A stretch of DNA of 64,000 bases, taken from NCBI GenBank assembly GCA_010909165.1, contig VJWM01000025.1, positions 2,542,001-2,606,000 of the forward strand, in the 5' to 3' direction. This DNA is from Anthoceros angustus (Eukaryota > Streptophyta > Anthocerotopsida > Anthocerotales > Anthocerotaceae). Both the position numbers and the translations under genes were made by a program. Below, piece after piece: positions 1-9,720 of the stretch. Each line of letters begins with the position of its first letter. Position 1 is the first letter of the stretch. Below the pieces are notes generated by a model that was not told the DNA's origin, searched no databases, and saw only the letters and a list, made by a program, of their open reading frames with translations.

Positions 1-2
1 AC

Positions 3-323
3 CTCAATATTCATCATCCATATAAGCCAATTGTGGTTGCAATTAAGAAGTTGAAAGTGGCAAATAATATTGCTCTTGGGTTAGCTCAAGTGGCCTGGAA
101 CTTCGTTACTGATGCGCTGTACACGTCACTTTGCTTGCAATTCAAACCTCATCACATTGCAGCTGGGACAATCTTCCTTGCAGCAAAGTTCCTCAAGGTT
201 AATCTGCCCTTTGATGGTGATCAAAAGATGTGGTGGCAGGAGTTTGAGGTCACTTCACGACAGTTGCAGGAAGTGAGTAATCAAATTATGGAACTCTACG
301 AAGAAACGAAGCCGCTGGCATAG
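3..323 (+). CDS. Cyclin-T-like protein, C-terminal cyclin-box fragment (5' end outside the window)
   Basis: The frame is open from the left edge to a TAG at 321-323 and begins in the middle of the protein, with a [11 protein letters not shown]-like start. The sequence ([57 protein letters not shown]) matches the second half of the cyclin fold of plant cyclin T1 and related transcriptional cyclins, which partner CDK9/CDKC to phosphorylate RNA polymerase II in the nucleus. No intron is seen in this part. Oddly, the protein stops only a few residues after the last cyclin helix (EETKPLA), whereas the family usually has a long C-terminal tail, so this may be a short isoform, a truncated paralog or a pseudogene. 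Family assignment is confident; functional status is not. Confidence 0.75.
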   Translation, partial: LNIHHPYKPIVVAIKKLKVANNIALGLAQVAWNFVTDALYTSLCLQFKPHHIAAGTIFLAAKFLKVNLPFDGDQKMWWQEFEVTSRQLQEVSNQIMELYEETKPLA

Positions 324-2470
324 TTGGCCCTAGTGCTGGTCCAAAGAGCACTTGATCCTGGACTTTCAACTTCCCTTTCTAGTTATGCAACCTCAAGTAT
401 AAATGCTGAACAACATAGCTGGTGGCCATCGAACAAACAAAGATAAAATCAAACCCCAATATCCATCTCTGGAAGTAGTTTAGAATGGTGCCACTGATAA
501 TAGTTGCATTTTTCACATAGGATAAGTAGATTGTAACTTTTATTACCCCAAATTAAGAAGCCCAGCTTCCAAAGTTGAAGCAACCGCCGCACCAGCCGTG
601 GAGGGCACCAGCTGGATGACTTGTCACTATCATAGCATCGTCATCGCCATGTTCATGGCCATCACCTTGTTGCTTGCACATATACGCTCCGCATGAAGGA
701 GGCCCGCCATCCCGCCAATTTGTATTCCTTCTAATTCACCTGCCAACTACACTTTGTTACCAACCGTACGTGCTCAGGAATTGCGACGACCGGTCGTGGT
801 AAGAGGTGAAGCAACGGATAATGTTACATGGTTGAGGTTTTACTTCCCAAGTACTCAGCGATGTCAACAAATCAAGCATCTCAAGGACCGAAATGGGTTA
901 CGTTGAGACATGAACACAATGATAAAAACCTAGTTTTTCAGCTTCCTCGTTATGAGAAATGCTGTTCAAATGGGAGCAACGACACTTAGGGAACCTATCA
1001 TCAACGTCATGATCATTGGGAAGGACTATCATCAACTTCATGATCATTGGGAAGGACAGATGCCCAAATCTTTTCTTCTAATGGGAAGTTTCTCATATTT
1101 ATAACTCCGTACTTAATAAATTGTTGTGCACTTAAAATAGGAATATTATCTGTGATATATAGGTTTACCTTCCTAGTCTGAGTTATTAATAATACATCTA
1201 CTTCATTATATCCACTTGCGAAAAGTGTTCTTCGCAGAAATATTTGCATTATCTTCACATTAACATTAATTTCTTTCTTGGAAAGAAGTCTTCACATAAT
1301 ACAAATTTTTTTGAGAACTAACCTCATATTTCTTGACAAGTAGAAGTTAGATTTAATTTAAGTATTTAATATTATAAAAATTTTATTAACTAATAAAATC
1401 TTATTAATTTACCCTATTATGTCTGGGAGTATCCTAAGCCTAACAAATAACAAATAACATTTAGCCTTTGGCCTCAACTAGGAAGTAGCAAGGTGCCTAA
1501 CGTTTAATGTAAAATAACATTTCTCGAGATAACTTGTACCGAAAATAGACTGTAACCTTGGTGTGCTATCGTACGTAAGGGGCCACCCCCTTCACCAAGT
1601 AGTTCTTTTAATCGCGATTACTCACCAAGTAGATCATATATCATTTGGCAAGTAAGATTTCAAAAGGTTTTAAAGTAATATTTTTGCCTCAGCACATCAA
1701 AAGTGGATAGTTGCTGTCGTGCGCTGCAGAGGAGAGGCTGAAGATAAGCTGGCTAAAGATCTGGCCACACGCGGGCCCGCTGGCGGTGATGACTGCCTCT
1801 CTATGTCCTCAAATGCATTCAGGCAGGGCCGGCAATGGATGCCCGCCATGCACACCATCCTTGCCTCCCCACACTCCAGCCTAAATCAAGCCCGTCACAT
1901 AGGCAAGGTAGCACGGCGACCCTTCCGTCACCAACCACAGCGCTCCTGCCCTCCACCAGCCGTGGCAGATGCTCAGCGCGGGGCGACCTGCCGATGCACC
2001 CGTAGCTGCAGGCGCGTTCGGCCTTGAAGGACCATTCCTTTTGAATCCACCCAGGAGCCATGGCGAGCGCGATGGTGGGCAAGCACGCAGATTTGGCAGT
2101 CTACAACGTGGCACTACACAAGGCGAAGTCAGTTTTCAGCGTGGTCTTGTGCAAGCATGAGACAGGAAACTCTCAACTTGCTCTGCATATGGTTTGCAGA
2201 GCTCACTTACACGGGGTCCTCCACTTTGATGGAACTTACATCCTGAGAGCAAAAGAAGTAGGGTCCTCCACATTCTCATCTACACCAGCAGACTGTAAGA
2301 CGGTTCTCCTGCTAAATGCGCGAGCTTGAACTTCAGGAATGAGCAGAAAAGGAGAAAGGATAAGACTCTACTAGAAGTGGCTGCACCGACAGATACCTGA
2401 CATCGTTACTTTCTCCATCGTTGTTTTCTCCATATCAGCGACTCACCTTGTTTTCTCCATGTCAACCATA
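324..2470. other. Intergenic, AT-rich, with one diverged repeat relic
   Basis: No convincing gene is seen. At about 826-960 a stretch (ttgaggtttta, cccaagtactc, gatgtcaa, tttcagcttcctcg) aligns with the block that encodes the roughly 100-residue repeat-family protein at 28,106, but with many differences and in-frame stops, so it is an old relic. Around 995-1,060 a 'catgatcattgggaagga' segment is directly duplicated. About 1,300-1,700 is very AT-rich. About 1,720-2,330 is GC-richer with short overlapping frames on both strands and no recognisable protein. Confidence 0.5.
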
Positions 2471-2473
2471 TCC

Positions 2474-2652
2474 GCGTTTTGGCTTCGCTTTATCAACTCG
2501 AACTGTTGGAGTCAGCTCTGTGTCCCAAGACAAAACATAAACCTGAAGTCGGAAGGAGATTACAAAGCCTGGATAAGAAGAGGAAGACGTTCCTTGGTCC
2601 AGGCAACTCTCCAACTGCAACAATTAGAGTTGATAAAGCCAAGCCAAAACGC
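2474..2652. repeat. Imperfect long inverted repeat (foldback)
   Basis: The left arm at about 2474-2509 starts GCGTTTTGGCTTCGCTTTA. The right arm at about 2611-2652 is its near-perfect reverse complement, ending AAGCCAAGCCAAAACGC. About 32 of 35 positions pair, with mismatches at isolated sites, around a loop of roughly 100 nt. Such a structure could be a small-RNA precursor or the remains of a foldback element; the sequence alone does not decide. Confidence 0.6.
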
Positions 2653-2661
2653 CAAGCTCGT

Positions 2662-2737
2662 TCTGAACTTGTCCTGGAGCCTCTTAGACGCCACCCGTTC
2701 TGAACTTGTCCTGGAGCATCTTAGGCGGGTGGCGTCT
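2662..2737. repeat. Short direct repeat with a 12-bp perfect palindrome
   Basis: 'ttctgaacttgtcctggagc' occurs twice, starting at about 2661 and 2698. Around it AGACGCCACCCG (2686-2697) and CGGGTGGCGTCT (2726-2737) are perfect inverted repeats that can form a small hairpin. It lies immediately beside the longer foldback and may belong to the same structure. Confidence 0.55.
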
Positions 2738-2738
2738 G

Positions 2739-3790
2739 TCATCTGACAGCACGCTCAGCATCGAAGGGGCTGAAGCCAAACAAGGAGACACATGCTTGGT
2801 TGTAAGTCGGAAACAAGTAGTCTTGCAGAACTCGGTATTGAGCTCGTCCAGCCAAATCCCGGACGGTGACTTGCATCTCATCGTCGTTGCGCAGCACCTC
2901 GATTTTCATGCCTTCCAGAACGGAAGACGTCCATCGCCGAACATGGGACACTATTTCCTTGCAAGTAAGCCTGCTGTGTAGCATTACGTGCCAGGGCTCG
3001 GTTGAAGGTTGCGCCCTTCCCTTCAGTTGCCATGATGTGAAGAATATGGACATCTTGAGCAGTGTCGTGGACCGTAAGATGCGGCTAACAAGCTGGTGCA
3101 CACAGCCGTAGAAGCCGCCTGCTTAGGCAGAAGTAGACGCCATACTGCTCTACACCATCCAGATGGGGTAGACTCTCCCACCTCATTCTTGCTAAAGTCC
3201 GACTCTTCTAGGGCAGTCTCCTTGCTGAAGCCTTTGGCCAGTCCCGCGGCCATGAGCCCAACCTCGCGCATCGAAAGTGACCGCAAGGATTCAACAAGCT
3301 TGCCCAAAGCCAAGCAAGCCGCCTGCCTTCCGAATCCTTGACATCAGTCCACAATCAGGTCTTGTGCGACAGGGAGGCCTCGCAACAGAACCCACACTTC
3401 CTTTTCCCGCTCCACACCGATATCCCACATGCCGGAAAATGTGATGTTGTCGAGTTGCCGGGAGTTGGCAATGGCCTTCGTCACCAGCAAGCGCACTCTT
3501 CAGTCCGTCTCCTCATCAGGCGGACCAGCTCTTGGGGGGCTGAAGTAGCCGCCATACCTTCAGAATCCAGACAATCCGGCGGTAGACTATGTGTATCACC
3601 CCGGGCAACCCTGACCAGCAGACGTTGCAGCCCAACCGGCATGGGCTGGGAGAGTTTGCAACTTCTGCAACGCATTCCGGTTCAGATCGTCCAACAGCTG
3701 CTGTTGCTGTTGCTGTTGCTGCTGCACCTCAGCTGGCAGCACAGGCCGCTCTCCCTCCTCCTCCACCATGATTACCCAAGTTCCCAATAA
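2739..3790 (-). pseudogene. Unidentified, frame-disrupted coding-like sequence with a poly-Q tract
   Basis: Several minus-strand frames look like protein rather than shadow ORFs. From the 5' side they are: an acidic start with nine consecutive glutamines (about 3,690-3,730, encoded mainly by CAG and CAA) followed by LLDDLNRNALQKLQTL; then a segment with QRLLVRVARGD and ELVRLMRRRTEECA; then about 3,340-3,480, in which KAIANSRQLDNITFSGMWDIG can be read; then LVESLRSLSMREVGLMAAG (3,023-3,313); then a final 120-codon stretch ending at 2,739. The frame changes between segments, so there are either unresolved introns or indels. I do not recognise the family. It could be a decayed single-copy gene or part of an unknown element. 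Confidence 0.3.
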
Positions 3791-3889
3791 TGCAGAAGTT
3801 GCTCTCTTGCATGGCGAACGCAGAATGGCTGGCCGGGAGGTGCAGATTGGCTATGATTTACCGCGAGCGCGTTGAACGGTTCAAAGAGC

Positions 3890-4022
3890 ACTCTTTTCCT
3901 TGGACAGCTTTGAACCACTCTTTTTCTTGGACAGCTTTGAACCACTCTCTTTCTTGGACAGCTTTGAACAACTCTCTTTCTTGGACAGCTTTGAACCTCT
4001 CTCTTTCTTGGACAGCTTTTGG
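3890..4022 (+). repeat. 27-bp minisatellite, about five units
   Basis: The unit ctctttcttggacagctttg plus aacca is repeated nearly five times with a 27-bp period; units differ by one to three bases. Because the period is a multiple of three, the plus-strand frame 3790-4158 stays open through it and would encode a nine-residue repeat (SFSWTALNH-like). Whether that 122-codon frame is a gene is doubtful: it has no other recognisable domain. Confidence 0.85.
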
Positions 4023-4420
4023 TTCAAAGCGACAGCAACCAATGAAAGAAAGGGCTTTTCTTCAGCGAGGTCTTAATATCACCACTCATGCTGCAAATCC
4101 GATTTCTAGCTCATTCCTGAAAGGCAGGGGCAGGGCAGAGACTGTGAAGGGGAGTTGAGATAATAGGATAGCTCAAGTTTGGATTCGGCAAGGCCTTCCC
4201 TTACGTGAAGCGATGCAGATTTATAGGAGGGCCACTACAAGTACCTCATATTCGATGAACTGTAGGACTTACGACACCGGTAAAAGATGCAAATGAGAAG
4301 CAATGGCACAAGACAACTATTGGCTGCGGTTGATGGTGACCGAGCATGGGAGAGTGCTGCTGCAGTGTCTGCAGAGACAAACATATCAATGGCCGGGCCT
4401 GATCTTCATGGTTTCTAGAC

Positions 4421-5510
4421 TTGGTTGTATGGGCTGAACACTGGCGATGGTTGGAGTACATGGTGGCAGACAAGGACACTCAACTGCAAGACCTGAGGAG
4501 AAGGATGCATGCTATTCAGAGTGACACAGATGAACTTTGTTGGCAAAGTGGACCTGCTGCAAAAGCTTCGGGATGTGTTAAAACAAGGAAGAGGGGCACG
4601 AAGGATGCCAAATTTGTTCTGTTGAGTGAAGCAGGTACAGCTGTAATTGCGGCTCAGGATGAAGCTATTTCAAGGCTGGCATACTGGTTACTGTGAAGGT
4701 CCATAGCGAGGAGACACAGCACCGAGGATGATGCTCTGGGGGAAAAAATACATGCAGGTTACAGCCAGCAATCCACCGAAGCAAGAGTAATGAGGGTTTC
4801 AAACCTGATGGTATCACACTTATTCTGCCTCGGCTGCCTGCAGCTATATATAATGATGGTTCAGTCGATGGAAGGCACCAGCTCTTGGATTCCATCAAAC
4901 AGGAGTTTGGCATCCAACCAACTAAATTGCAAGGCATGCCTTCCACAACGCCTGCAAGCTGGAACCAAAGAATCATGCAGGTTATGTGTTCAAGATTCCC
5001 AAATTCTATAATTCTGCTGGTCAACAGGATGATGTGGCAAGCACCAAGATAGACTTGCAGGAAGCAGGATGTGCTTGTAGGAATGCATGGCCCAGTGCTC
5101 CATCTGCTTTTGAATGCGGACACTATCTTGTTTCACAATTGACAGATGTGGAATCTTGGCAAACATTGACAGATTACTATGGAAAGGTACGGGAAGGCTC
5201 ACCAAGTGCTATCGCTGAAAATGTGAAGGCTTCCAACAATTTCAAGCTGCACAATGGGAAGCAAGACAGCAGAGGCCTCACGGGAGAGGAGGCTTCAGCA
5301 ACGCTACAAGTGAAGGGCAGGCGCTTGTATCTACGTCGATTTGAACTGGAAAGGCCATCTGAGCTTACTTCAACTAGTCCTTCACTTGAGCTGGCTGTTC
5401 CTTACCACAATACAATACAACGAGAACATCCTTGCTATATATATCTTATTATTACGAGGAATTTATATATTTTATCATTCCTGTTAATATACATTAAAAT
5501 ATTATTTTAG
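4421..5510 (+). other. Unidentified coding-like segments, possible multi-exon gene or relic
   Basis: Three plus-strand segments have protein-like composition. The first is 4421-4696, with a short helical, coiled-coil-like start (WLEYMVADKDTQLQDLRRRM). The second is about 4793-5000, in which FKPDGITLILPRLPAAIYN and HQLLDSIKQEFGIQPTK can be read in one frame. The third is about 4970-5510, including AGYVFKIPKFYNSAGQQDD and a charged C-terminal part that runs into AT-rich DNA. They are in different frames with plausible GT and AG sites between them. I do not recognise the family, and no function is proposed. Confidence 0.3.
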
Positions 5511-6131
5511 TTTACAGAACAGTACTACGTGTATGGAGTAGTATTTTAGTAAGTGAAGTAGTTTCCTAATACTACATATGTGAGCATAAAATTCATAGGA
5601 GGAAATGATGGTGGAGCTTCAATAATGAAAATGGTGATTGTGATATCTGCTTGGAGGAGACATTAAGAGTACCGTACCCAGAGGGGTGGTTCAACATGGT
5701 AATGCAGAAATAATTATTTTTTGAAAACAATAAGGTTCAACATAAGTATTTCTATTTTTTTAAATTTCAATATTTATGGAAATTCATTTTTATCAATTTT
5801 CAACATTTATTAGGATACATAGGTATCTATATAGAACTAATAGATATTTATATACCTCCCCTAAATAGGCCCTAATTTTTCACACAAACCCTAGTTTCCC
5901 AAACAACCTCCTTGACCTCGCGAAACTCGCCTCTGGTGAGCTGCCTCTAGAAACCTCATTTGCGTGAGGCCTCACGCCTCCGAGGCTACTTGAGCCTCTT
6001 TGTCACACTGCAGAGCCTTTTGCTATAGCTTGAATGCTACCGCCTCACCGCGCCTCACTGGCCGCCCTGCCACCGCCTCCCTGCCTCCGCATGCACCGCC
6101 TTACCCTCACCGGCAAAGACGCCGGATGGGC
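5511..6131. other. Intergenic, AT-rich then GCCTC-rich
   Basis: About 5,520-5,870 is AT-rich with no gene. About 5,900-6,110 is rich in GCCTC/CCTC motifs (gcctcacgcctccgaggct and similar) and looks like low-complexity host DNA into which the gypsy element at 6,137 inserted. The last five bases (6132-6136, TCGTA) are the left target-site duplication. Confidence 0.5.
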
Positions 6132-6136
6132 TCGTA

Positions 6137-6417
6137 TGTCACGTCTCTGATCCTAAGGCTCCTTGACGTGAACTCTAGTTGCGCATGAGAATGGCAGCAT
6201 TTACATACATGTCTTGGTCTCTTGTACATGGAGCAGGGTTCTGCCATTTCAACTACTTAATTACCTTCTGGTTAATGTCGAAGCCCGCGTATCCTACACC
6301 ATTTCGGAATGTCCACGTTTCTAACCTAAGAACGGGGTGGTACGTCAAGCTATCTTTGTCTTAGCCCTCTCGCCGCGAATGCACGGCTAGTGAAGATGCC
6401 ATGGGTCACTTGTGACG
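6137..6417 (-). repeat. 3' LTR of element A
   Basis: It starts TGTCACGTCTC on the plus strand and ends TGTGACG, where the partner LTR ends TATGACA. It aligns along its whole length with 12763-13043 (shared: ccttctggttaatgtcgaag, cctaagaacggggtggtacg), with scattered substitutions and small indels, so the insertion is not very recent. Confidence 0.92.
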
Positions 6418-6430
6418 TTCTCCCCCACTT
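6418..6430 (-). promoter_or_regulatory. Polypurine tract of element A
   Basis: On the minus strand AAGTGGGGGAGAA lies directly against the 3' LTR. This is the position and composition of the plus-strand primer used in LTR-retrotransposon reverse transcription. Elements B and D have nearly the same tract (AAGTGGGGAGAA), which supports their close relationship. Confidence 0.85.
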
Positions 6431-6566
6431 GAGCGGGTCTGGTCCTCCGGGCCATCGATCAGTGTTCGGAGTTGTGGAAATCGATGGCAGACTATGGCGG
6501 GTTCCCAAGTGCCCGTTGAGTCGCCCGCCTGCCCGGTGCGACTGTGTCGGTCGCGGCGGTGCGAGT

Positions 6567-7496
6567 CTAATTGCAGGCCGCAGGTATTACCGGCGATTGC
6601 TTGAGGGCATCTGTCAATGGAACTGCAATTTTGCTGAGGTTCCATATGAAGCGCCTATAAAAACCTGCCATACCAAGGAACCCCCTGAGCTGTGTGATGT
6701 CTTGGGGGAGGGGCCATCCTAGTATAGCTTTAATCTTTCTAGGGTTAACCTTAATACCCTCGGAGCTGATAACATGGCCCAGGTACTCGCACTTATTTTT
6801 CATGAAGACACACTTGCTCCGCTTGGCCAATAGCTTGTTATTCCTAAGCAGGGTGAATACTTGTCTGACTAGCTGAATGTGGGTTGTGGGGTCTGCAGAG
6901 TATATCAGGATATCGTCAAGAAAAACTTCCACACCTTTTCCCAAGAGTGGTCTCCGAATCTCTTGCATAAGGCACTGGAAGGTAGCGGGGGCGTTGGTGA
7001 GGCCAAAGAGCATCACTGTAAATTCAAAGTGGCCATGCCTTGTACGAAAGGCCGTCTTGAACTCATCACCCTCCTTGATTCGGATTTGGTGGAAACCCGA
7101 GCGGAGGTCGATTCTGGTGAAGTAGCTTGACCCATGCTGCTGGTCTAGAATTTCATCTATTCTAGGCATCTGGTATACATTTCTGATTGTGGCTCGGTTG
7201 AATCCTCTGTATTCTATGCATAACCTCCAATTTCCATCTGGTTTTGCCACCAACAAGACGGGTGCACCAAAGGAAGACACCGACGGCCGGACGAACCCAC
7301 TCTGTAAGAATTCATCAACTTGTCTTTTGATCTCTTCGTTTTCTAAAATTGAAGTTTTACAAGGTTGGATACTCACGGGTTTGTGGCCTGGCAGAAGATC
7401 GATACCATGCTCAATTGCCCGTCGGGGAGGTAGCCTAGTGGGCTCGGCGAAGATGTCGGCATACTCTTGTAACATCTCCTTGAAGTCACTAGGCAA
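6567..7496 (-). CDS. Element A reverse transcriptase (Ty3/gypsy Pol fragment)
   Basis: A 309-codon open frame. The order is the pre-RT spacer (FAEPTRLPPRRAIEHGIDLLPGHK), the fingers motif ([19 protein letters not shown]), [25 protein letters not shown] (first catalytic Asp), [15 protein letters not shown], then the catalytic FLDD box where most families have YVDD, and finally CEYLGHVIS and GFLGMAGFYRRFI from the thumb/connection. It is cut off before RNase H. Upstream, the protease-to-RT linker is shortened compared with the copy at 62-63 kb. RT activity cannot be judged, but the element lacks integrase. Confidence 0.92.
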   Translation of the reverse strand: MPSDFKEMLQEYADIFAEPTRLPPRRAIEHGIDLLPGHKPVSIQPCKTSILENEEIKRQVDEFLQSGFVRPSVSSFGAPVLLVAKPDGNWRLCIEYRGFNRATIRNVYQMPRIDEILDQQHGSSYFTRIDLRSGFHQIRIKEGDEFKTAFRTRHGHFEFTVMLFGLTNAPATFQCLMQEIRRPLLGKGVEVFLDDILIYSADPTTHIQLVRQVFTLLRNNKLLAKRSKCVFMKNKCEYLGHVISSEGIKVNPRKIKAILGWPLPQDITQLRGFLGMAGFYRRFIWNLSKIAVPLTDALKQSPVIPAACN

Positions 7497-7838
7497 CTTG
7501 TGACATCATGGCAAAGCGTTGGCATAATAGTGAACTCCAGGGTCTCTACATAGCCTCCTAGGAAGGTGAGCTTTGCATCTGCCCACTGTTCCTCGTTAAT
7601 GTTTCTACCGTCCAGAGCCGTAATTACCGTGGATAACTGACCTGAATTGTGGATCTCTAGGCCCGATCTCTCTATGACCACCCTGGATATGTAGTGATGG
7701 CTGGCCCCAAAGTCCGGCAACGCTGTGGCTCTAGTCCCTTCTAGTCCCACTAAGAATTTGATGGGAATGTGATCCGTGTGGCAAGCATTGGCTGCGCTGA
7801 TCCCATAACATGCCTGCACATTGTCTTCGGATGGACCC
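7373..7838 (-). CDS. Element A retroviral-type aspartic protease region
   Basis: The frame follows gag in phase once the nested transposon and one TSD copy are disregarded. It shows IKFLVGLEGTRATALPDFGA followed by SHHYIS: the active-site triad usually reads D-S/T-G-A, but here it is D-F-G-A, a likely inactivating change. Downstream GRNI, FTIMPTLCHDV is followed by the frame and deletion break before RT. In this family, protease processes the Gag-Pol polyprotein. Confidence 0.8.
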
Positions 7839-8734
7839 TCTCCCTACTAGAAATGGCAGCCCATGTTACAGTCGTTGTTGCAATTTTATGTTACACTTCC
7901 AAATTGCAACATGCTACGTAGGCTTGGTATTAAGTTTGACATTATTCCCTTCTCATTTTGTCACCATCTTAACATGAACCTGACTCTCTCCCTCATCACC
8001 TCACCCTCTTAAGTACACCCTCTCTCTCATAAGCATTGTTTATGATTTCAAACATATATTATGCAAACTTGCTTATGTCACAGTCCTTTGTTACAATTTC
8101 ATGTAACACTTTCCATTTGGAATACTCATTAAGTTAGTTGGCTTGGTGTTAAGTTTGTGATACTCTTCTCTACCTTCTCTCACCATCTTAACAACATGCA
8201 AGTGGTCTGTTGACTTTACACCTCACCATTAAGAGCTTAGCATTAAGTTTGTTGGCTTGGTGTTAAGTTTGTGATTTTCTTCCACCTTCTCACCATCTTA
8301 ACAACCTTTGGTCTCTCCTTTCACCTCACACTCCTAGTTAATGCTCCAAGATGACACCCATTTTATAATTTTTCCCTCTTTGTGTTGCAACATGACTGTG
8401 ACAATGAGCTCCCCTCTCACACTATTTTTTTATTCTTCCCCTCTTGCTTTTCAAACTACATGACAGTAACAAGGAACTCTATCTCTCTCCCTGTGGTTGT
8501 CATTCTCTTTCCATTTTGCCTCCTTTGCATAACTATGCATTTATAATCTACATTCCCTCTTCAATGCACCCTGTGTCCACATCTCGTTTTGTTTTTAAGC
8601 TCCACATACACAATTGAAAACTCTTGTTTTTACCTGATTATGTATAATAGGATTCTAGATTATTTATATGTCTATCTATATATACGGTTTGCAGGCCCAC
8701 TTGTTGTGCATATATATACATATATGACTAAATA

Positions 8735-8736
<2 letters not shown>

Positions 8737-8812
<76 letters not shown>
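8737..8812. repeat. (AT)n microsatellite
   Basis: About 75 bp of uninterrupted alternating AT inside the CACTA-like element, preceded by a shorter, imperfect tatatata stretch from about 8,680. Confidence 0.95.
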
Positions 8813-8813
<1 letters not shown>

Positions 8814-8884
8814 TTGTACATACTTGTAACCCAAACATAATATTATTTACCTATGTCTAAGTCTGTGGTGCGAGGCTCACTCAC

Positions 8885-9205
8885 TCGAGGCAAGGAGGAG
8901 GGAGGAGGAGGAGGAAGAGGAGGAGAGGAGGGAGAGGCAAGGAGGAAAAGGGAGAGGATCCGAGGTAGAGGAGGAGAGAGGAGAGGAGGAGGAGGAGAGG
9001 AGGAGGAGAGGGAAGGAGGAGGAGGGAGGAGGAGGAGGAAGATTATAAGGAGGTGGAGGGGGAGATTATAAGGAGGTGGAGGAGGAGATTATAAGGAGGT
9101 GGAGGGGAAGATGGAAAAGAAGAGAAGCAAGAGGAGGGGGAGAGGGGAAGGAAGAGGAGGGGGAGATGGGAAGGAGGAGGAGGGAGAGAGGGAAAGGAAG
9201 AGGAG
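8885..9205 (+). repeat. Polypurine (GGA/GAG) tract, about 320 bp
   Basis: The plus strand is almost entirely purine: aggagg and gaggag motifs with rare interruptions. About 9,040-9,105 contains three near-identical copies of gattataaggaggtggagg. The open frames through it are artefacts of low complexity. Such tracts can adopt triplex or R-loop structures; this is known for the sequence class and not shown here. Confidence 0.9.
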
Positions 9206-9720
9206 GAGGCCCATTCCATGCCGTGTGATTTCAAGTAGACCCTGCTCCATGGTGATTTTCTAGTCTCAATTTTTCACCGATGCAACGGTGACATGACGTT
9301 GGTGAAGGGATGGTGGCGTGAGATCACGTATACAAAGCGGATCTTGTACTTGCAGCATTGCAAGCCAAGACCTCCTTCAATATCGTGATTTCCTCTCAAT
9401 TTTCAGTGCGTAACTAGCTAGTGTGATTTGATGTTAGAGAAGGCGATAGTAGCATGGCGGGTGTCTCGTACATGTACAACTAGTAGTTGGGTCGGCGGCC
9501 AAGACCCATTCCATGTATTTCCTATCTCAATTTCATGCGATCACTATGATGTGAAGTTAGGGAAGGCGATGGAAGAATGGCGGGGTCCCATGTACATGTA
9601 TAGCTGCAAGGTGAGGCCAAGACCCATTCCATGCTGTGATTTCCTACCTCAAAATTTTATTTGATGCACAACTAGACTGTGATGTGACATTAGAGAAGGC
9701 GATGCTAGTAGGGCAGGGTC
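9205..9720 (+). repeat. Tandem repeat, about four units of 110-150 bp
   Basis: Each unit carries the ordered motifs ccaagacccattccatg, gtgatttcctatctcaattt, gtgatgtgaagttagggaag/gcgatg and tggcggggtctcgtacatgta. Units start near 9,205, 9,363, 9,499 and 9,615 and differ by substitutions and indels. It lies inside the CACTA-like element. Confidence 0.75.

Noticed and set aside
8700-8840. Open frame of alternating Ile/Tyr (8589-8840)
   Set aside because: Produced by the AT microsatellite; no coding support.
8853-9071. Gly/Glu/Arg-rich frame 8853-9071 and its antisense Ser/Pro frame
   Set aside because: Both are products of the polypurine tract.
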